NCBI GenBank assembly: GCA_035515235.1
Contig: DATJBS010000011.1
Span: forward strand, 6,897 to 70,896
Direction of reading: 5' to 3'
Source of the DNA: JAMLHH01 sp035515235
Lineage (GTDB): Bacteria; Bacteroidota; Bacteroidia; Chitinophagales; JADIYW01
Length of the DNA: 64,000 nucleotides
Shown here: positions 33,727 to 43,353 of the stretch, piece after piece
Layout of the letters: each line of letters starts with the position of its first letter
Position numbering within the stretch: the first letter of the stretch is position 1
The notes under the pieces: generated by a model
The model's database searches: none
Told to the model about the DNA's origin: nothing
The model's input: only the letters and a program-made list of their open reading frames with translations
Position numbers and translations under genes: made by a program

Positions 33727-35035
33727 TTTCTGTCAATAAAAATTGTAGGTTATCAAAAAAGCCAAGAAATGGAACTGCACCATATTTTCCTCTGATATAG
33801 TTTTCTTCAAAAGGCTCTGTTTTTCTTACTTCATCTGATTTAAAGTCAGCTAAGGAATAAAGTTTCGCTTCTCCATATTTATTTTTGTTTGTGAACCAAA
33901 TTTGATCTCTTCTGAAAAGTCCTGAACTTAATAAGTTTGTGTCGTGAGTATTGAAAATCAACTGTGCATTCTTCTTATTAAACTCTTTAGAGTTAAAAAG
34001 CGAAACGATTTTACAAACCAAATTTGGATGAATTTTAGAGTCTAACTCATCTACAACTAATGTATATCCATTTTCAATCACATCAAGAATAGGCCCCGTT
34101 AAAGCAAAGAATTTTCTTGTTCCTGATGATTCATCTTCGTCCAAAGAAAAACTAATGTTTCCTACCGCTTTTAAGTCTTCATTATATTTTTTATGCTTGG
34201 TCAATACATCAGAAACATACTCTTGCTTTTCTTCACGAACTTCTTTAATAATTTTATCTTTAAGTTCTTTGGGCATCCCTTTTGGAAGACTATTGATGTC
34301 AAGTTTTTGTAATTCGATATCTTGAATTCCTAAATCAGCAGCTTTCAATAAAGCTAGAATTTTGATTTTGTGTTCAGGGTCTTCTGTTCTACTCATAGTA
34401 AAGCCTTGGTAACCTGATTCGTTTAACCCTGATAAAGTTTTTAGTCTTTTAAACCAATCTAAAACAATGATTGCCGTCTTTTCATTGAATTGAGCGGCTA
34501 CAGAAATTAATAACGCATTATCTCGAACAAGTCCTTCCTTAACAACCATATTGCCTTTGGTGAAACTTCGTTCGTGAGTATTGAAGGTGCTACCTTCTCT
34601 GTAAAAGAGTTCAACTTCTTTTGTTTTTGGTTTGTGATAAAGCCACTCAGACACAATTCTCTCAGTTGTTGCTTCAAAGCCATAACGATAAAGCACATTT
34701 TTGTAAATGAAAATGATTTCAAATTCAGATGGTTCGTTTTCTGTCTGTGTGCTTAGTTTAAATGGCTCAACCTCAATAGTCTCACCTTTTTGGCTTTCCT
34801 TAGAACTATTGATTACGAAATATCGCATAAATGCAAATGCATCAAGCAACTTGCTTTTGCCACTCGCATTTGCACCATAGATAACTGCACTTTTGAGAAG
34901 TCTCAGTCCAAAGTTTTCATTGATTACGATATTTTCGTGCTCTCTGGTGTCTTTATCATAGTTAGAAGCAATAAGGCTCAAAGTCGCTTTGTCCTTAAAT
35001 GTCCTAAAGTTTTTAATTGAAAATTGCAGAAGCAT
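33701..35035 (-). CDS. RloA-like AAA/ABC-type ATPase (AbiLi-like) of a defence pair
   Basis: 444 aa. Starts as a typical OLD/RecF-like ATPase: MLLQFSIKNFRTFKDKATLS, then Walker A GANASGKS at about 54-61 followed by LLDAFAFM. The second half has FSLDEDESSGTRKFFAL with an ABC-signature-like SSGTRK, Walker B TLVVDELDSKIHPNLV, and the switch histidine in IFNTHDTNLL. Works with RloB; the pair matches the RloA/RloB or AbiL arrangement in which the ATPase is thought to sense infection and the Toprim partner acts. A clear promoter with a palindrome lies upstream. Confidence 0.9.
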   Translation of the reverse strand: MLLQFSIKNFRTFKDKATLSLIASNYDKDTREHENIVINENFGLRLLKSAVIYGANASGKSKLLDAFAFMRYFVINSSKESQKGETIEVEPFKLSTQTENEPSEFEIIFIYKNVLYRYGFEATTERIVSEWLYHKPKTKEVELFYREGSTFNTHERSFTKGNMVVKEGLVRDNALLISVAAQFNEKTAIIVLDWFKRLKTLSGLNESGYQGFTMSRTEDPEHKIKILALLKAADLGIQDIELQKLDINSLPKGMPKELKDKIIKEVREEKQEYVSDVLTKHKKYNEDLKAVGNISFSLDEDESSGTRKFFALTGPILDVIENGYTLVVDELDSKIHPNLVCKIVSLFNSKEFNKKNAQLIFNTHDTNLLSSGLFRRDQIWFTNKNKYGEAKLYSLADFKSDEVRKTEPFEENYIRGKYGAVPFLGFFDNLQFLLTENENEGQKS

Positions 35036-35064
35036 CTTTCTGTTCGTTTTTGATTAATTCCCTG

Positions 35065-35093
35065 CAAAGGTAGTCTTTATTTTGCAATTGCAA
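35065..35093 (-). promoter_or_regulatory. Promoter of the RloA/RloB operon with 12-bp palindrome
   Basis: On the minus strand: TTG (35093-35091), an 18-nt spacer, then TACCTTTG (35072-35065), a full Bacteroidota promoter, 30 bp upstream of the ATG. The -33 box is part of the perfect palindrome TTGCAATTGCAA (35082-35093), so a repressor or activator could act there. Confidence 0.7.
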
Positions 35094-35150
35094 GCAAAAT
35101 AAAAGTTGTTTTTGATTGTTTTCGTTTGAAAATCTTGTTTATACCGCTTT

Positions 35151-35190
35151 TTTACGTTTGCCGGTAACTTATTTATATGTATAATAAAAG
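35151..35190. repeat. attC-like single arm
   Basis: TTTGCCGGTAACTTATTTAT then ATGTATAATA resembles the arms at 20103 and 15170 (TAACTTGTTTATATG). It lies upstream of the RloA promoter and marks the right border of the second cassette-like region. To 35327 nothing else is seen. Confidence 0.35.
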
Positions 35191-35327
35191 TGTATCAATT
35201 CATCCCAAATTAGTTGAATAGGTAAACCTTTTGATTTACTTTATATGTATTTCAAATATAGAATATAATTTTTATAAATCATCGAAGAGACTTCTTATTT
35301 GTTGAATACTTTTAGTATAGCTTTTGC

Positions 35328-36116
35328 TTAATAATCCATCAGGTTATCGTATTTAAATTCATAGTTTAATACATCCTTCGATTTTTGGCTACTTACTATT
35401 TTATAAGTATTGTCAGAATGCTCGTCCAATATAAGATTCGTTTTTCCTAGTTTTTTCAATTCTTTGAGATAGAATTCTTTTCTCATGGGGTGACTATCCG
35501 AACAGGCATTTAAAACTTCATTCCAAGTATTTTTTAATATTATTTGTTCAATGATTCGAATGCAATCTTCCCGATGTATTAGATTGACATAGCCTTCTGG
35601 ATTTTTCAATTTGCCTGATTTAATAAAATTACCGGGTTGTCTATCACCGCCAAATAGACCTCCAAATCTTATAATTGCTGATTCAAAAATGGAATTTGAT
35701 ATAAATAATTGCTCAATTTCTGCAAGAGGAGAATTGATAGTGGGTGTTTCTTCATTGACTATTCCGTTGGTACTTGGATAAACGGATGTCGAACTAATGA
35801 ATATGACCTTGCGGACTTCTGATTGTTCAATTTTAGCGATTAAATTTTTATAATCTTCTATATTTTTTGAGGTAATAGCGATGATTAAAACGTCAGAGCA
35901 TAAAAAGTCGGATAAGTCTAGGCTTTTATTGCCAATGTCGATTAGAAATGCTTGGATTTCATTGGATTCTAGTTGACTTAATCTGTTTTCTGAAGTTGTC
36001 GAACCTTTAATTATATGCCCTTTATTGATGAGCTCAATTGCTAAAGGCATTCCAAGCCAACCACATCCTAATATGCTAATTCTTTGATTCAAAATCCTGT
36101 CATTTTTTGTTTTCAT
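35328..36116 (-). CDS. NAD(P)-dependent SDR/epimerase-like protein (YeeZ-type)
   Basis: 262 aa. The N-terminal nucleotide-binding motif ISILGCGWLGMPLAIELI (G-x-G-x-x-G), then DVLIIAI, IFISSTSVYPSTNG with the SDR serine/tyrosine region, and FGGLFGGDRQPGNFI. This arrangement resembles the YeeZ-type atypical or extended SDRs annotated as nucleoside-diphosphate-sugar epimerases. The substrate is unknown. Single gene, divergent from the small plus-strand gene at 36277. Confidence 0.8.
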   Translation of the reverse strand: MKTKNDRILNQRISILGCGWLGMPLAIELINKGHIIKGSTTSENRLSQLESNEIQAFLIDIGNKSLDLSDFLCSDVLIIAITSKNIEDYKNLIAKIEQSEVRKVIFISSTSVYPSTNGIVNEETPTINSPLAEIEQLFISNSIFESAIIRFGGLFGGDRQPGNFIKSGKLKNPEGYVNLIHREDCIRIIEQIILKNTWNEVLNACSDSHPMRKEFYLKELKKLGKTNLILDEHSDNTYKIVSSQKSKDVLNYEFKYDNLMDY

Positions 36117-36276
36117 ACAATGTCAATGCTTTAAATTACGAATAAAAATTTATAGTGAAAATCGATAGAAAGTGTTGGTTTTTAAAAAGACAGAGAAAAT
36201 TAAATTCGAATTTATGATTTGGATAATTAGCGTTACTTTTGAAACTTTGAAATCATTTATTATCAATCTTTAGTTT

Positions 36277-36663
36277 ATGCAGTACGAAGAGGTATTTAAT
36301 CTTTTATGGGAACAGTTAAAAGAAAGTATTGAAGAAGAAAGTTTTGCCAAGTTGACTATGGCAAAGACCATCGGTAAGACGGAATTGAAAAATATTTATA
36401 TCAGACCAGTTTATTCGAAAGAGGGATTTTCGGTATTGATGAAATATCGCTATAGATTAAAAGATGTAGAAGATATAGAAAAACAGCAAACATTAGAAGA
36501 GGCTTTTGTCATCTTGAAAGAATATCTAAGAAATCCTTTTTCTTCTGTGGTATTATTTACCACATCAAAGGATTTACTTTTCAAAATCAATAAAAAAGGA
36601 GTGGGGAGCATCACCGAGAACATGCCAACTTTTACAAGTATTAGAGAATCAGATAGAGATTGA
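36277..36663 (+). CDS. Conserved hypothetical protein
   Basis: 128 aa, soluble, not recognised. It begins with an acidic helical stretch (YEEVFNLLWEQLKESIEEE), continues with a likely beta pair (ELKNIYIRPVYSKEGFSVLMKYRYRL), and has a central helix (TLEEAFVILKEYLRN). A -7-like box TACTTTTG (36234-36241) lies 36 bp before the ATG. It is convergent with the large OmpA/PD40 gene, 27 bp away, and has no other partner. Confidence 0.6.
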   Translation: MQYEEVFNLLWEQLKESIEEESFAKLTMAKTIGKTELKNIYIRPVYSKEGFSVLMKYRYRLKDVEDIEKQQTLEEAFVILKEYLRNPFSSVVLFTTSKDLLFKINKKGVGSITENMPTFTSIRESDRD

Positions 36664-36690
36664 TAGTCTTTAATTCTAAAGAAGAATCAT

Positions 36691-39600
36691 CTACTGCACT
36701 TTCGTAATCGTAATCTCCACTCTCTGATTCAATTTTCTACCTTGTTCGGTATTATTATCTGCTATGTTTTGAGATTTACCATAACCTTTATACGATAATC
36801 TAGCCGGTGGGACACCTTTTGTAATCAAGTAGTCCATGACAGATTTTGCTCTTTTATTAGAGAGTTCATTACAGAAATTGTCATCACATAATCCATTTGT
36901 ATGACCACCAATTTCCATCATTAGCTCTTTGTTTTTAATTAAGAATAGAGCTAATTTATCTAACTCAGCATGTGATTTAGATTGGATAAATGTGGCATTA
37001 ACTACAAAATATACATTTTTGAGCGCGACTTTTTCTCCTACTTGTTTCTTTAAATTATTTAGATCATCATCTATAGAAGGGTCATAGTTGGCGCTAGCTG
37101 CATTAGTGTTTTTATTTGCAGTGACTTGTAGTGCTTGCAGACTATCGAGTTCTCTTTTCAAAGCATTGATATCTTTGTATTGTTGGTTTTTGAGTGCGTC
37201 AAGTTTTTTTCTTTCGATTTCTAGCTTTTCTTTCTCTAATGCCAATTGATCTTTCTCCAATTGCATTTGTGCAATACTTAAAGCAATTTGATCTTTTTCA
37301 TTCAACAATTCTTTTTGTTTCTTTTGTAAGTCATCAGTATTCTGTTGTTGAGAAAAATTGTTTTGAGCAATTTGTTCTTTCATTTGATTCAGCATTTGAA
37401 TGCTATCTTCCAAAGCTTTCTTATCAGTATTCCATTGCTCTAAATTAGGTTGTTCTACGATTGCTTTCGATGGGGCAGTAGAAGGCAATTCTGGAATATA
37501 TGGTGCCACATTTTCTATTGGAAGATTATTACCATTGACTAGGCTTACATCAGGTTTAGAAGTGCTTGGTTTATTATTTTCTTGAAGTTGGCGGAGCTTT
37601 TCTTCATACTCATTCAATGGTTGATCTGAAGCTTTAGATTTTTCAGGCGAGGTATTATTAGCAATGGGTTCGATTTCAGGAAGAGTAGTTATTGCTGGAG
37701 ATTCTTCGAATTGAATTTCTTTAGAAGGACTATCTTTTGGCGTTAATCTTACAGGAGCTGCAACTTCCTTTTTTGGTTGATTTTGAGCTGCTTGTAATTG
37801 TTGGAGTTTCTCTTCGTAAGCAGTAAGGTTTTTGTTTTTTACAGGAGTGTTATTTTGAGCAATAATATTTGGATTAGAATTGTTTTGAGATTGAATTTCT
37901 GCTAATTTTTTCTCATAATCACTCAAATTAGTATTGGTCTGATTGGAAGATATTTGCGTAGGTGTTGAAGGTTGCTCTAATTTTACTCTTTCTAATTGAC
38001 GTTTTAAATCATTGATTTTTTGATCATAAGATGCATCGTAATTCGAAGTAGGTTGGTAAGAGTAATCTGGAATAATATAGTTGTTATTCGTGCTAGGAAT
38101 GGCTTGATATTGCTCTTCTAGTTTTTTCAAATCTTCACTGATCTTATTTTCTTGTTGACTAATATTTGCGATATCACTATTCTCTTTTGAGTTAGAAGAA
38201 GCATTGGGTTGATTGAGCTGTTTTCTTAAATCTTCGATTCTTTTATCTAAGTCAGATACTTGAGGGTCTTGATAAGGTTTTAATTTGGGTAAATCATAAT
38301 CTGTACTTGCAAAAAGACCTTGATCTAAGCGCACAGCATCTGGTCTTAATTCTTTCGGCAATTGAATTCTGAAAATGTCGCTATAACCATAACCGGTTCT
38401 TTCGCTGGAATAATATGCATATTCACCCGAAGCAGGAATAGTATAATAAATATCCATTCCGGGAGTATTGATTTTACTTCCAAGATTGACAGGAGTGGAC
38501 CAATTTTTCCAAGTATTGTCTAATCTTTTACTCATAAACATATCGAAATCACCATATCCTGCGTGACCATTCGAAGAAAAATATAAAGTTTTGCCATCTG
38601 CAGCTATAAATACACTCGCTTCTGCACCTGCAGTATTGAGATCTTTACCCATATTCATAGGTTCGGACCAATTGCCATCAGCATATCTAAAACTTACGTA
38701 CAAATCCATATCTCCATAAGTATCTTCTCGCTCAATAGCCATGACCAATACCTTTTCGTCGATACTCAAATGATAGCATGCAAACTTGCTTTTATTATAC
38801 ATGTTGCTGATATTGAGTGGTTTAGGTTTGCTCCAAGTGCCGTTTTTCTGCCTTTGACTGACAGCTACTCCTTGAGATTCAGTACGATAGTCGTATTTAT
38901 TGGCTAGATACATGGTATTTCCATCGGGACTAATTGCACAAACAAAATTATGCTCATCTGTATTTAGTGGTGCTCCGATATTATAAGCTTTGGACCACAT
39001 ACCGCTAGCTTGCCTTTGAGAAACATAGATATCGTCTTTCTTTTCTACGCCAAAGTTTTCTGGAGATTTTTTTCTGGCAAAATATAATGTTTTCCCGTCC
39101 GGTGAAATAATAGGTAACATGTCATGATAAGGTGAATTGACTCCCGGGCCTAAGTTTTCAGGAGTAGGAAAAGAAGAAGTGTACTCTATAGTATTAATTT
39201 TTGCGACAATTTTTTGTCTGTCAGGTGAGATTCCTATACAATCGATTTGAGGGATGTTTCTAAAACTAGAAAAATTAATTTCTAATCTTAATCTAACAGC
39301 TTTGTAGGAGGTCAGTGGAATGAAATGATTGAATATTCGCGCGTAGTCTGGACTAGATGGTTTAGGATATGGATTGTTATATACCTGATATTCTTTACCT
39401 TTTTCATCATATAAGAATATCTTTTCGACTGATCCTGTCAATAAATTTTCACCAATAGCTATTTGTTGTACAGGAGTGGCTTTTTCAAATTCGACTGTTA
39501 TAGAAGCTCTTTGCGAATTTGCAGAGGGAGCCCAAGCGACCAAACTTTTTCCATAATTAGGCAAAGCATTGGGAGGACCTAAAACTTGTTGTGCACTAAA

Positions 39601-39717
39601 TTCTTTATCTCCAAATTGGGAACTGAATTTAATGACTTTGGAAGCCCAAAACACATTTTGAGCATTTGCTGAAAGAATATATAATAGAGCAACAAATAAA
39701 AAGCTTATTTTTTTCAT
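36691..39717 (-). CDS. OmpA-family protein with PD40 beta-propeller and repeat linker
   Basis: 1008 aa from MKKISFLFVALLYILSANAQ at 39717; the 14 extra codons to 39759 would precede the signal peptide and are rejected. After the signal: a discoidin-like domain (about 20-165), WD40-like PD40 repeats (motifs DGKTLYFARKKSP, DGNTMYLANKYD, DGKTLYFSSNGHAGYGDFD; about 200-450), then a long low-complexity linker with three copies of a Y-E-x-KL-x-x-(L/I)Q motif and a coiled coil. The C-terminal OmpA domain (about 885-1005, NELSNKRAKSVMDYLITKG) binds peptidoglycan. Likely an outer-membrane-linked periplasmic structural protein, of the type also seen among gliding/T9SS accessory proteins. Confidence 0.88.
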   Translation of the reverse strand: MKKISFLFVALLYILSANAQNVFWASKVIKFSSQFGDKEFSAQQVLGPPNALPNYGKSLVAWAPSANSQRASITVEFEKATPVQQIAIGENLLTGSVEKIFLYDEKGKEYQVYNNPYPKPSSPDYARIFNHFIPLTSYKAVRLRLEINFSSFRNIPQIDCIGISPDRQKIVAKINTIEYTSSFPTPENLGPGVNSPYHDMLPIISPDGKTLYFARKKSPENFGVEKKDDIYVSQRQASGMWSKAYNIGAPLNTDEHNFVCAISPDGNTMYLANKYDYRTESQGVAVSQRQKNGTWSKPKPLNISNMYNKSKFACYHLSIDEKVLVMAIEREDTYGDMDLYVSFRYADGNWSEPMNMGKDLNTAGAEASVFIAADGKTLYFSSNGHAGYGDFDMFMSKRLDNTWKNWSTPVNLGSKINTPGMDIYYTIPASGEYAYYSSERTGYGYSDIFRIQLPKELRPDAVRLDQGLFASTDYDLPKLKPYQDPQVSDLDKRIEDLRKQLNQPNASSNSKENSDIANISQQENKISEDLKKLEEQYQAIPSTNNNYIIPDYSYQPTSNYDASYDQKINDLKRQLERVKLEQPSTPTQISSNQTNTNLSDYEKKLAEIQSQNNSNPNIIAQNNTPVKNKNLTAYEEKLQQLQAAQNQPKKEVAAPVRLTPKDSPSKEIQFEESPAITTLPEIEPIANNTSPEKSKASDQPLNEYEEKLRQLQENNKPSTSKPDVSLVNGNNLPIENVAPYIPELPSTAPSKAIVEQPNLEQWNTDKKALEDSIQMLNQMKEQIAQNNFSQQQNTDDLQKKQKELLNEKDQIALSIAQMQLEKDQLALEKEKLEIERKKLDALKNQQYKDINALKRELDSLQALQVTANKNTNAASANYDPSIDDDLNNLKKQVGEKVALKNVYFVVNATFIQSKSHAELDKLALFLIKNKELMMEIGGHTNGLCDDNFCNELSNKRAKSVMDYLITKGVPPARLSYKGYGKSQNIADNNTEQGRKLNQRVEITITKVQ

Positions 39718-39820
39718 GATTTCATTTCTTATATGCTTACATATCCAAAATTTTGCCAAGATTGGATCTTGTAATTCTTATCTATAATAAACAATTTTAA
39801 TCGACTAAAATTGTGTGTTG

Positions 39821-41206
39821 TTAAAGATGAGTAGTTTGCTTTATAGGTTGAACTTCCTCAGCTAACTGTGGATTTCTCACTCTATACATTAAGAGTAGTG
39901 CTATAATACTTCCTATCATACCTACTAAAGCTGTTAACCTTACCCCTAAATCATTGTCTATACTATTTCCATATAAAAGTAGAGTTGGAAATAAAAGACT
40001 AGTCATCGAGATACCTAATTTCATGACAAAAAACTTCACGCCAAAAAATGAAGCTGATCTATACTTTCCTGTTTTTAAAGCATCTTCTGTCGCCATATCA
40101 GAAACTAAAGACATCGGTATTATACCAAAAACGGCCATAGGGAAAGTATTCAGTAGAATAATTATAGCAGCAACAGCCCAAATCGGCAGACTGATTTTAC
40201 CTAATATCAATACGAATACAAATAGTAGAGTGAATGAAATAAAGGCAATAATGAGTAAAGTCCTTTGGCTGAATTTTTTAGTTAAAGGTATGACTAATGG
40301 GAAAGATAAGAAAGTAAATACTGCTGCACCTACGATGACTAATGTTGTGAATTCTTCTTCTAGCTTGAGCAATACCATTACATAGTATGCTATACCTAAT
40401 TGTATAAAATGCGTCGAAAACCAATAGAATAATTCTACCCACATATAGTTTCTAAAATTATCTATTTGTAGAATTTCTTTCATCTGTTGGAAAGGATGTC
40501 CATCTACAGGATCAGATTTTAGACAATACTTATCTTCATTGACAAAAATAATGGGCATCAACATTAATATCATTGCAATAATAGAAAAGAGTAAAATTAG
40601 ATATTGAAATGCTTGAGTTCCACTGATTTCAAAGTAATTAGCGACCACACCTTTTAATGCAAATACAGAATTCGCACCTACCATTCCTACTCCCCAAGTG
40701 ACTGCTAATAAAGTACTTAATAAGACTCTATCATTTTGAGTATGTCCAAGTTCTGCGATCAATCCATTAAATGGGGTGACGTACACAGATAAAAAAATGT
40801 TGAAACCAATTACTCCAATAGCTAGCCATACTGCATTAATGGGAGACTTTCCATCTACTATTGGGAAAAATGACATGATAGCAAATATTGTAATCGGTAT
40901 AAATGCAATAGCTAAAAATGTACGTCTTCTTCCAAATCTAAATCGTGATTTATCGGAAATAGGTCCCATTAAAATGTCAAAAATTGCACTGATAACTGTT
41001 CCGAAAAACATGAGCATCCCCACGGTGGTAAAACTTAGAAATACAATTTTTCGTTCTATAAATTCTGGAAACACCCCTTCACCCGGTGGGATGTAAAAGT
41101 AAATGAGCAGAAGCATCAAGCTCGCGTTGACCAAACTCCAGCCGGCCTGACCTAAAGAATACATGATCTTTACAAATAATGGAGTGGTAGTCAGGGGTTG
41201 GCTCAT
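39821..41206 (-). CDS. MFS transporter, GPH (glycoside-pentoside-hexuronide) type
   Basis: 461 aa, about 12 membrane segments. Start MSQPLTTTPLFVKIMYSLGQAGWSL and the loop ISDKSRFRFGRRRTFL (MFS motif A-like: D-K-S-R-x-R-x-G-R-R-R) are typical of MelB/GPH sugar:cation symporters. The substrate is unknown but most likely a sugar or glycoside. A single gene, divergent from the acyltransferase gene 220 bp away; that gap holds no recognisable promoter box. Confidence 0.88.
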   Translation of the reverse strand: MSQPLTTTPLFVKIMYSLGQAGWSLVNASLMLLLIYFYIPPGEGVFPEFIERKIVFLSFTTVGMLMFFGTVISAIFDILMGPISDKSRFRFGRRRTFLAIAFIPITIFAIMSFFPIVDGKSPINAVWLAIGVIGFNIFLSVYVTPFNGLIAELGHTQNDRVLLSTLLAVTWGVGMVGANSVFALKGVVANYFEISGTQAFQYLILLFSIIAMILMLMPIIFVNEDKYCLKSDPVDGHPFQQMKEILQIDNFRNYMWVELFYWFSTHFIQLGIAYYVMVLLKLEEEFTTLVIVGAAVFTFLSFPLVIPLTKKFSQRTLLIIAFISFTLLFVFVLILGKISLPIWAVAAIIILLNTFPMAVFGIIPMSLVSDMATEDALKTGKYRSASFFGVKFFVMKLGISMTSLLFPTLLLYGNSIDNDLGVRLTALVGMIGSIIALLLMYRVRNPQLAEEVQPIKQTTHL

Positions 41207-41426
41207 ATCATAAAATATTGAGTCGCTAAGTTATATATATCACATTGCTTTTTATAGTGCAGCTTTTGAACGGGGACACCTTAGTCTTTGATATAAATCA
41301 ATAAAACACACTTAATTTCACACCTAGTAATCTGATAGAGAGTTTTTATGAACATTTTGTTAAGATAACATAACAAGTATTTGATTTTTTTGATGGATAT
41401 TAGGCCTTTAAAAATCTCTTATTTAG

Positions 41427-42800
41427 ATGTCGATTCAACCTCAAGCTAAACCTTCTACTGGTAAATATATTTCATCATTAGACGGTTATAGAGCATTTGG
41501 AACATTAGTAGTGGTGATGCATCATGTTCCTTTTATTTTTCTGAGAACTCCTTTTGCTTATGGATGGTGGGTTTTGCAATCATTTTTTGTGATTTCAGGG
41601 TTTCTTCTTACTATGCTTTTGCTTAAAGAAAAAGATAAAGGTTATCCTTTCGGAAGATATTTGAAAGAGTTTTATCTCAAAAGATTTTACAGAATATTTC
41701 CTTTGTATTGGACATTTCTGGCAGTATTAGCTCTGATTGTATTTATATTTGGTGTTACTAAGATTCCTTTGATATCGGGTTTCTTAGGAGAATACAAACA
41801 GAATTGGTGGTTATTTTGGTCCTATACCTATAATTATAAAGAAATCGCCAATTTCCTTCAAAATGTCAAACCTGATTTTAATCCATTCTTATCACATCTT
41901 TGGTCATTGTCCGTAGAGGAGCAGTTTTATTTGATATTGCCTTTTATGATATTCTTTTTGAGTAAAGACAATTTGAAAAAGCTAGTCATTGCTATTATAG
42001 TTTTATCTCCACTTGCAAGACTTGTCTCTTATTTATACCTCAATCATTTAGCCTATACTCCAGAATACAGTTCTTATTTTAATGATGATCCCTTTTTAAA
42101 AGACAGTTGGATTTCGGTGATTATTTTAAGAGCAACCTGGTGTCAATTGGATTGTTTGGCTTTTGGTATGGCACTCGCGCTGTGGGATTTTAAATGGATC
42201 AAGTCAGCTAAAAAATGGTTCTGGTGGGCATTTTTAGGATTTTTGGTTATCGTAACTGTCAATGGAATTTATACAGCTTCTCTAGTAGAAACAGAGAGCT
42301 TAGTGAAAATGGCTGAAATCAATCCATTATTAAGAAGAGCAATGTTGATTTTTCCAATGTGGTTTTTGAAATTCTACACATCCGTATCCGAACATTTAGT
42401 TTTAATTCAGAATTATCACTTTGTATATATTTACACAATTGTCAATTCTTTGTCATTCCTGATAGTATTAAGTTGCATAAGAAATGAACCTTTCTTAAAT
42501 TTAATGAAGAATAAGAAAATGATCTATTCAGGTAAAATTACTTACGGCGCTTATTTGTTTCATTATCCTTTGTTAATGTTGCTCATTATTTTCACTATTC
42601 CTATCATGGTAAAAGTGAATAAAATAAGTAGTAAAGTAATTTCTATGTTTATGGGAGATTATTTCGGACTAATTGGTAGTCAATTAACAGCAGAAGTTGT
42701 AACTTTGCTGATATACTTGCCTGCATTGTGGTATTTATCTAAATGGAGTTTCGAGTATTTTGAAATGTATTTTATTAAACTCAAGTATAAAATCAAATAA
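41427..42800 (+). CDS. Acyltransferase family 3 membrane protein
   Basis: 457 aa, about ten membrane segments. Motifs: ISSLDGYRAFGTLVVVMHHV at the N-terminus with the essential histidines, FFVISGFLLTMLLL, the FYLKRFYRIFPLYW block, and HLWSLSVEEQFYLILP in the middle, all typical of the OafA/YrhL family that O-acylates surface polysaccharides or lipids. Followed 2 bp later by the azurin gene on the same strand, though a functional link is not apparent. Confidence 0.92.
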   Translation: MSIQPQAKPSTGKYISSLDGYRAFGTLVVVMHHVPFIFLRTPFAYGWWVLQSFFVISGFLLTMLLLKEKDKGYPFGRYLKEFYLKRFYRIFPLYWTFLAVLALIVFIFGVTKIPLISGFLGEYKQNWWLFWSYTYNYKEIANFLQNVKPDFNPFLSHLWSLSVEEQFYLILPFMIFFLSKDNLKKLVIAIIVLSPLARLVSYLYLNHLAYTPEYSSYFNDDPFLKDSWISVIILRATWCQLDCLAFGMALALWDFKWIKSAKKWFWWAFLGFLVIVTVNGIYTASLVETESLVKMAEINPLLRRAMLIFPMWFLKFYTSVSEHLVLIQNYHFVYIYTIVNSLSFLIVLSCIRNEPFLNLMKNKKMIYSGKITYGAYLFHYPLLMLLIIFTIPIMVKVNKISSKVISMFMGDYFGLIGSQLTAEVVTLLIYLPALWYLSKWSFEYFEMYFIKLKYKIK

Positions 42801-42802
42801 TT

Positions 42803-43315
42803 ATGAAAAAAAGGTTTTTAAGTTTTTGCATGGCAACATTCACAGTTGCATTTTTAGTTTCTTGCGGTGGTAACGAAGAAAAAACTTCTGCTAATGATTA
42901 CACAGTAACAGAAGATACTGACCAGCAAGATCATGCTGATGAAATCAGTTTAACAATCAATGGCGATGACGCTATGAAGTTTGATGTTAAAGAAATGACA
43001 GTTTATGCAGGTCAAGAAGTAACTATTACTTTGAATCACGTCGGTGTTGCAAGTAAAGCAGTAATGGGTCACAATTTAGTGATTTTAAAGAAAGGTGTTG
43101 ATATGGCTGATTTCGCAGCTAGAGCAACTAAGCCAGATGCTGTAGATCATATCCCTGCAGGTTCTGAAAACGAGATTGTAGCTCACACTAAAATGTTAGG
43201 TGGTGGTGAATCTGATACAATTACTTTTACAGCTCCTGAAGCTGGTGAGTATGAGTTCTTATGTTCATTCCCTGGTCATTATGCTATGATGAAAGGAAAA
43301 TTCATTGTTAAGTAA
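42803..43315 (+). CDS. Azurin, predicted lipoprotein
   Basis: 170 aa. A signal segment ends in the lipobox LVSC (Cys21), so the protein is lipid-anchored in the periplasm or outer membrane. The cupredoxin domain follows: copper ligands His90 (VMGHNLVI), Cys154, His159 and Met163 (FLCSFPGHYAMMKG), all conserved with the azurin spacing. A one-electron carrier, probably to cytochrome oxidase or peroxidase. Its start is 2 bp after the acyltransferase stop. Confidence 0.95.
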   Translation: MKKRFLSFCMATFTVAFLVSCGGNEEKTSANDYTVTEDTDQQDHADEISLTINGDDAMKFDVKEMTVYAGQEVTITLNHVGVASKAVMGHNLVILKKGVDMADFAARATKPDAVDHIPAGSENEIVAHTKMLGGGESDTITFTAPEAGEYEFLCSFPGHYAMMKGKFIVK

Positions 43316-43334
43316 TCTTTTTAAGATATCTTTG
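43305..43334 (+). promoter_or_regulatory. Promoter for the gene at 43354
   Basis: TTG (43305-43307), 19-nt spacer, TATCTTTG (43327-43334). An exact fit to the Bacteroidota -33/-7 consensus, overlapping the last codons of the azurin gene and 19 bp before the ATG. Confidence 0.75.
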
Positions 43335-43353
43335 CAATTAAATAAAAATTATA

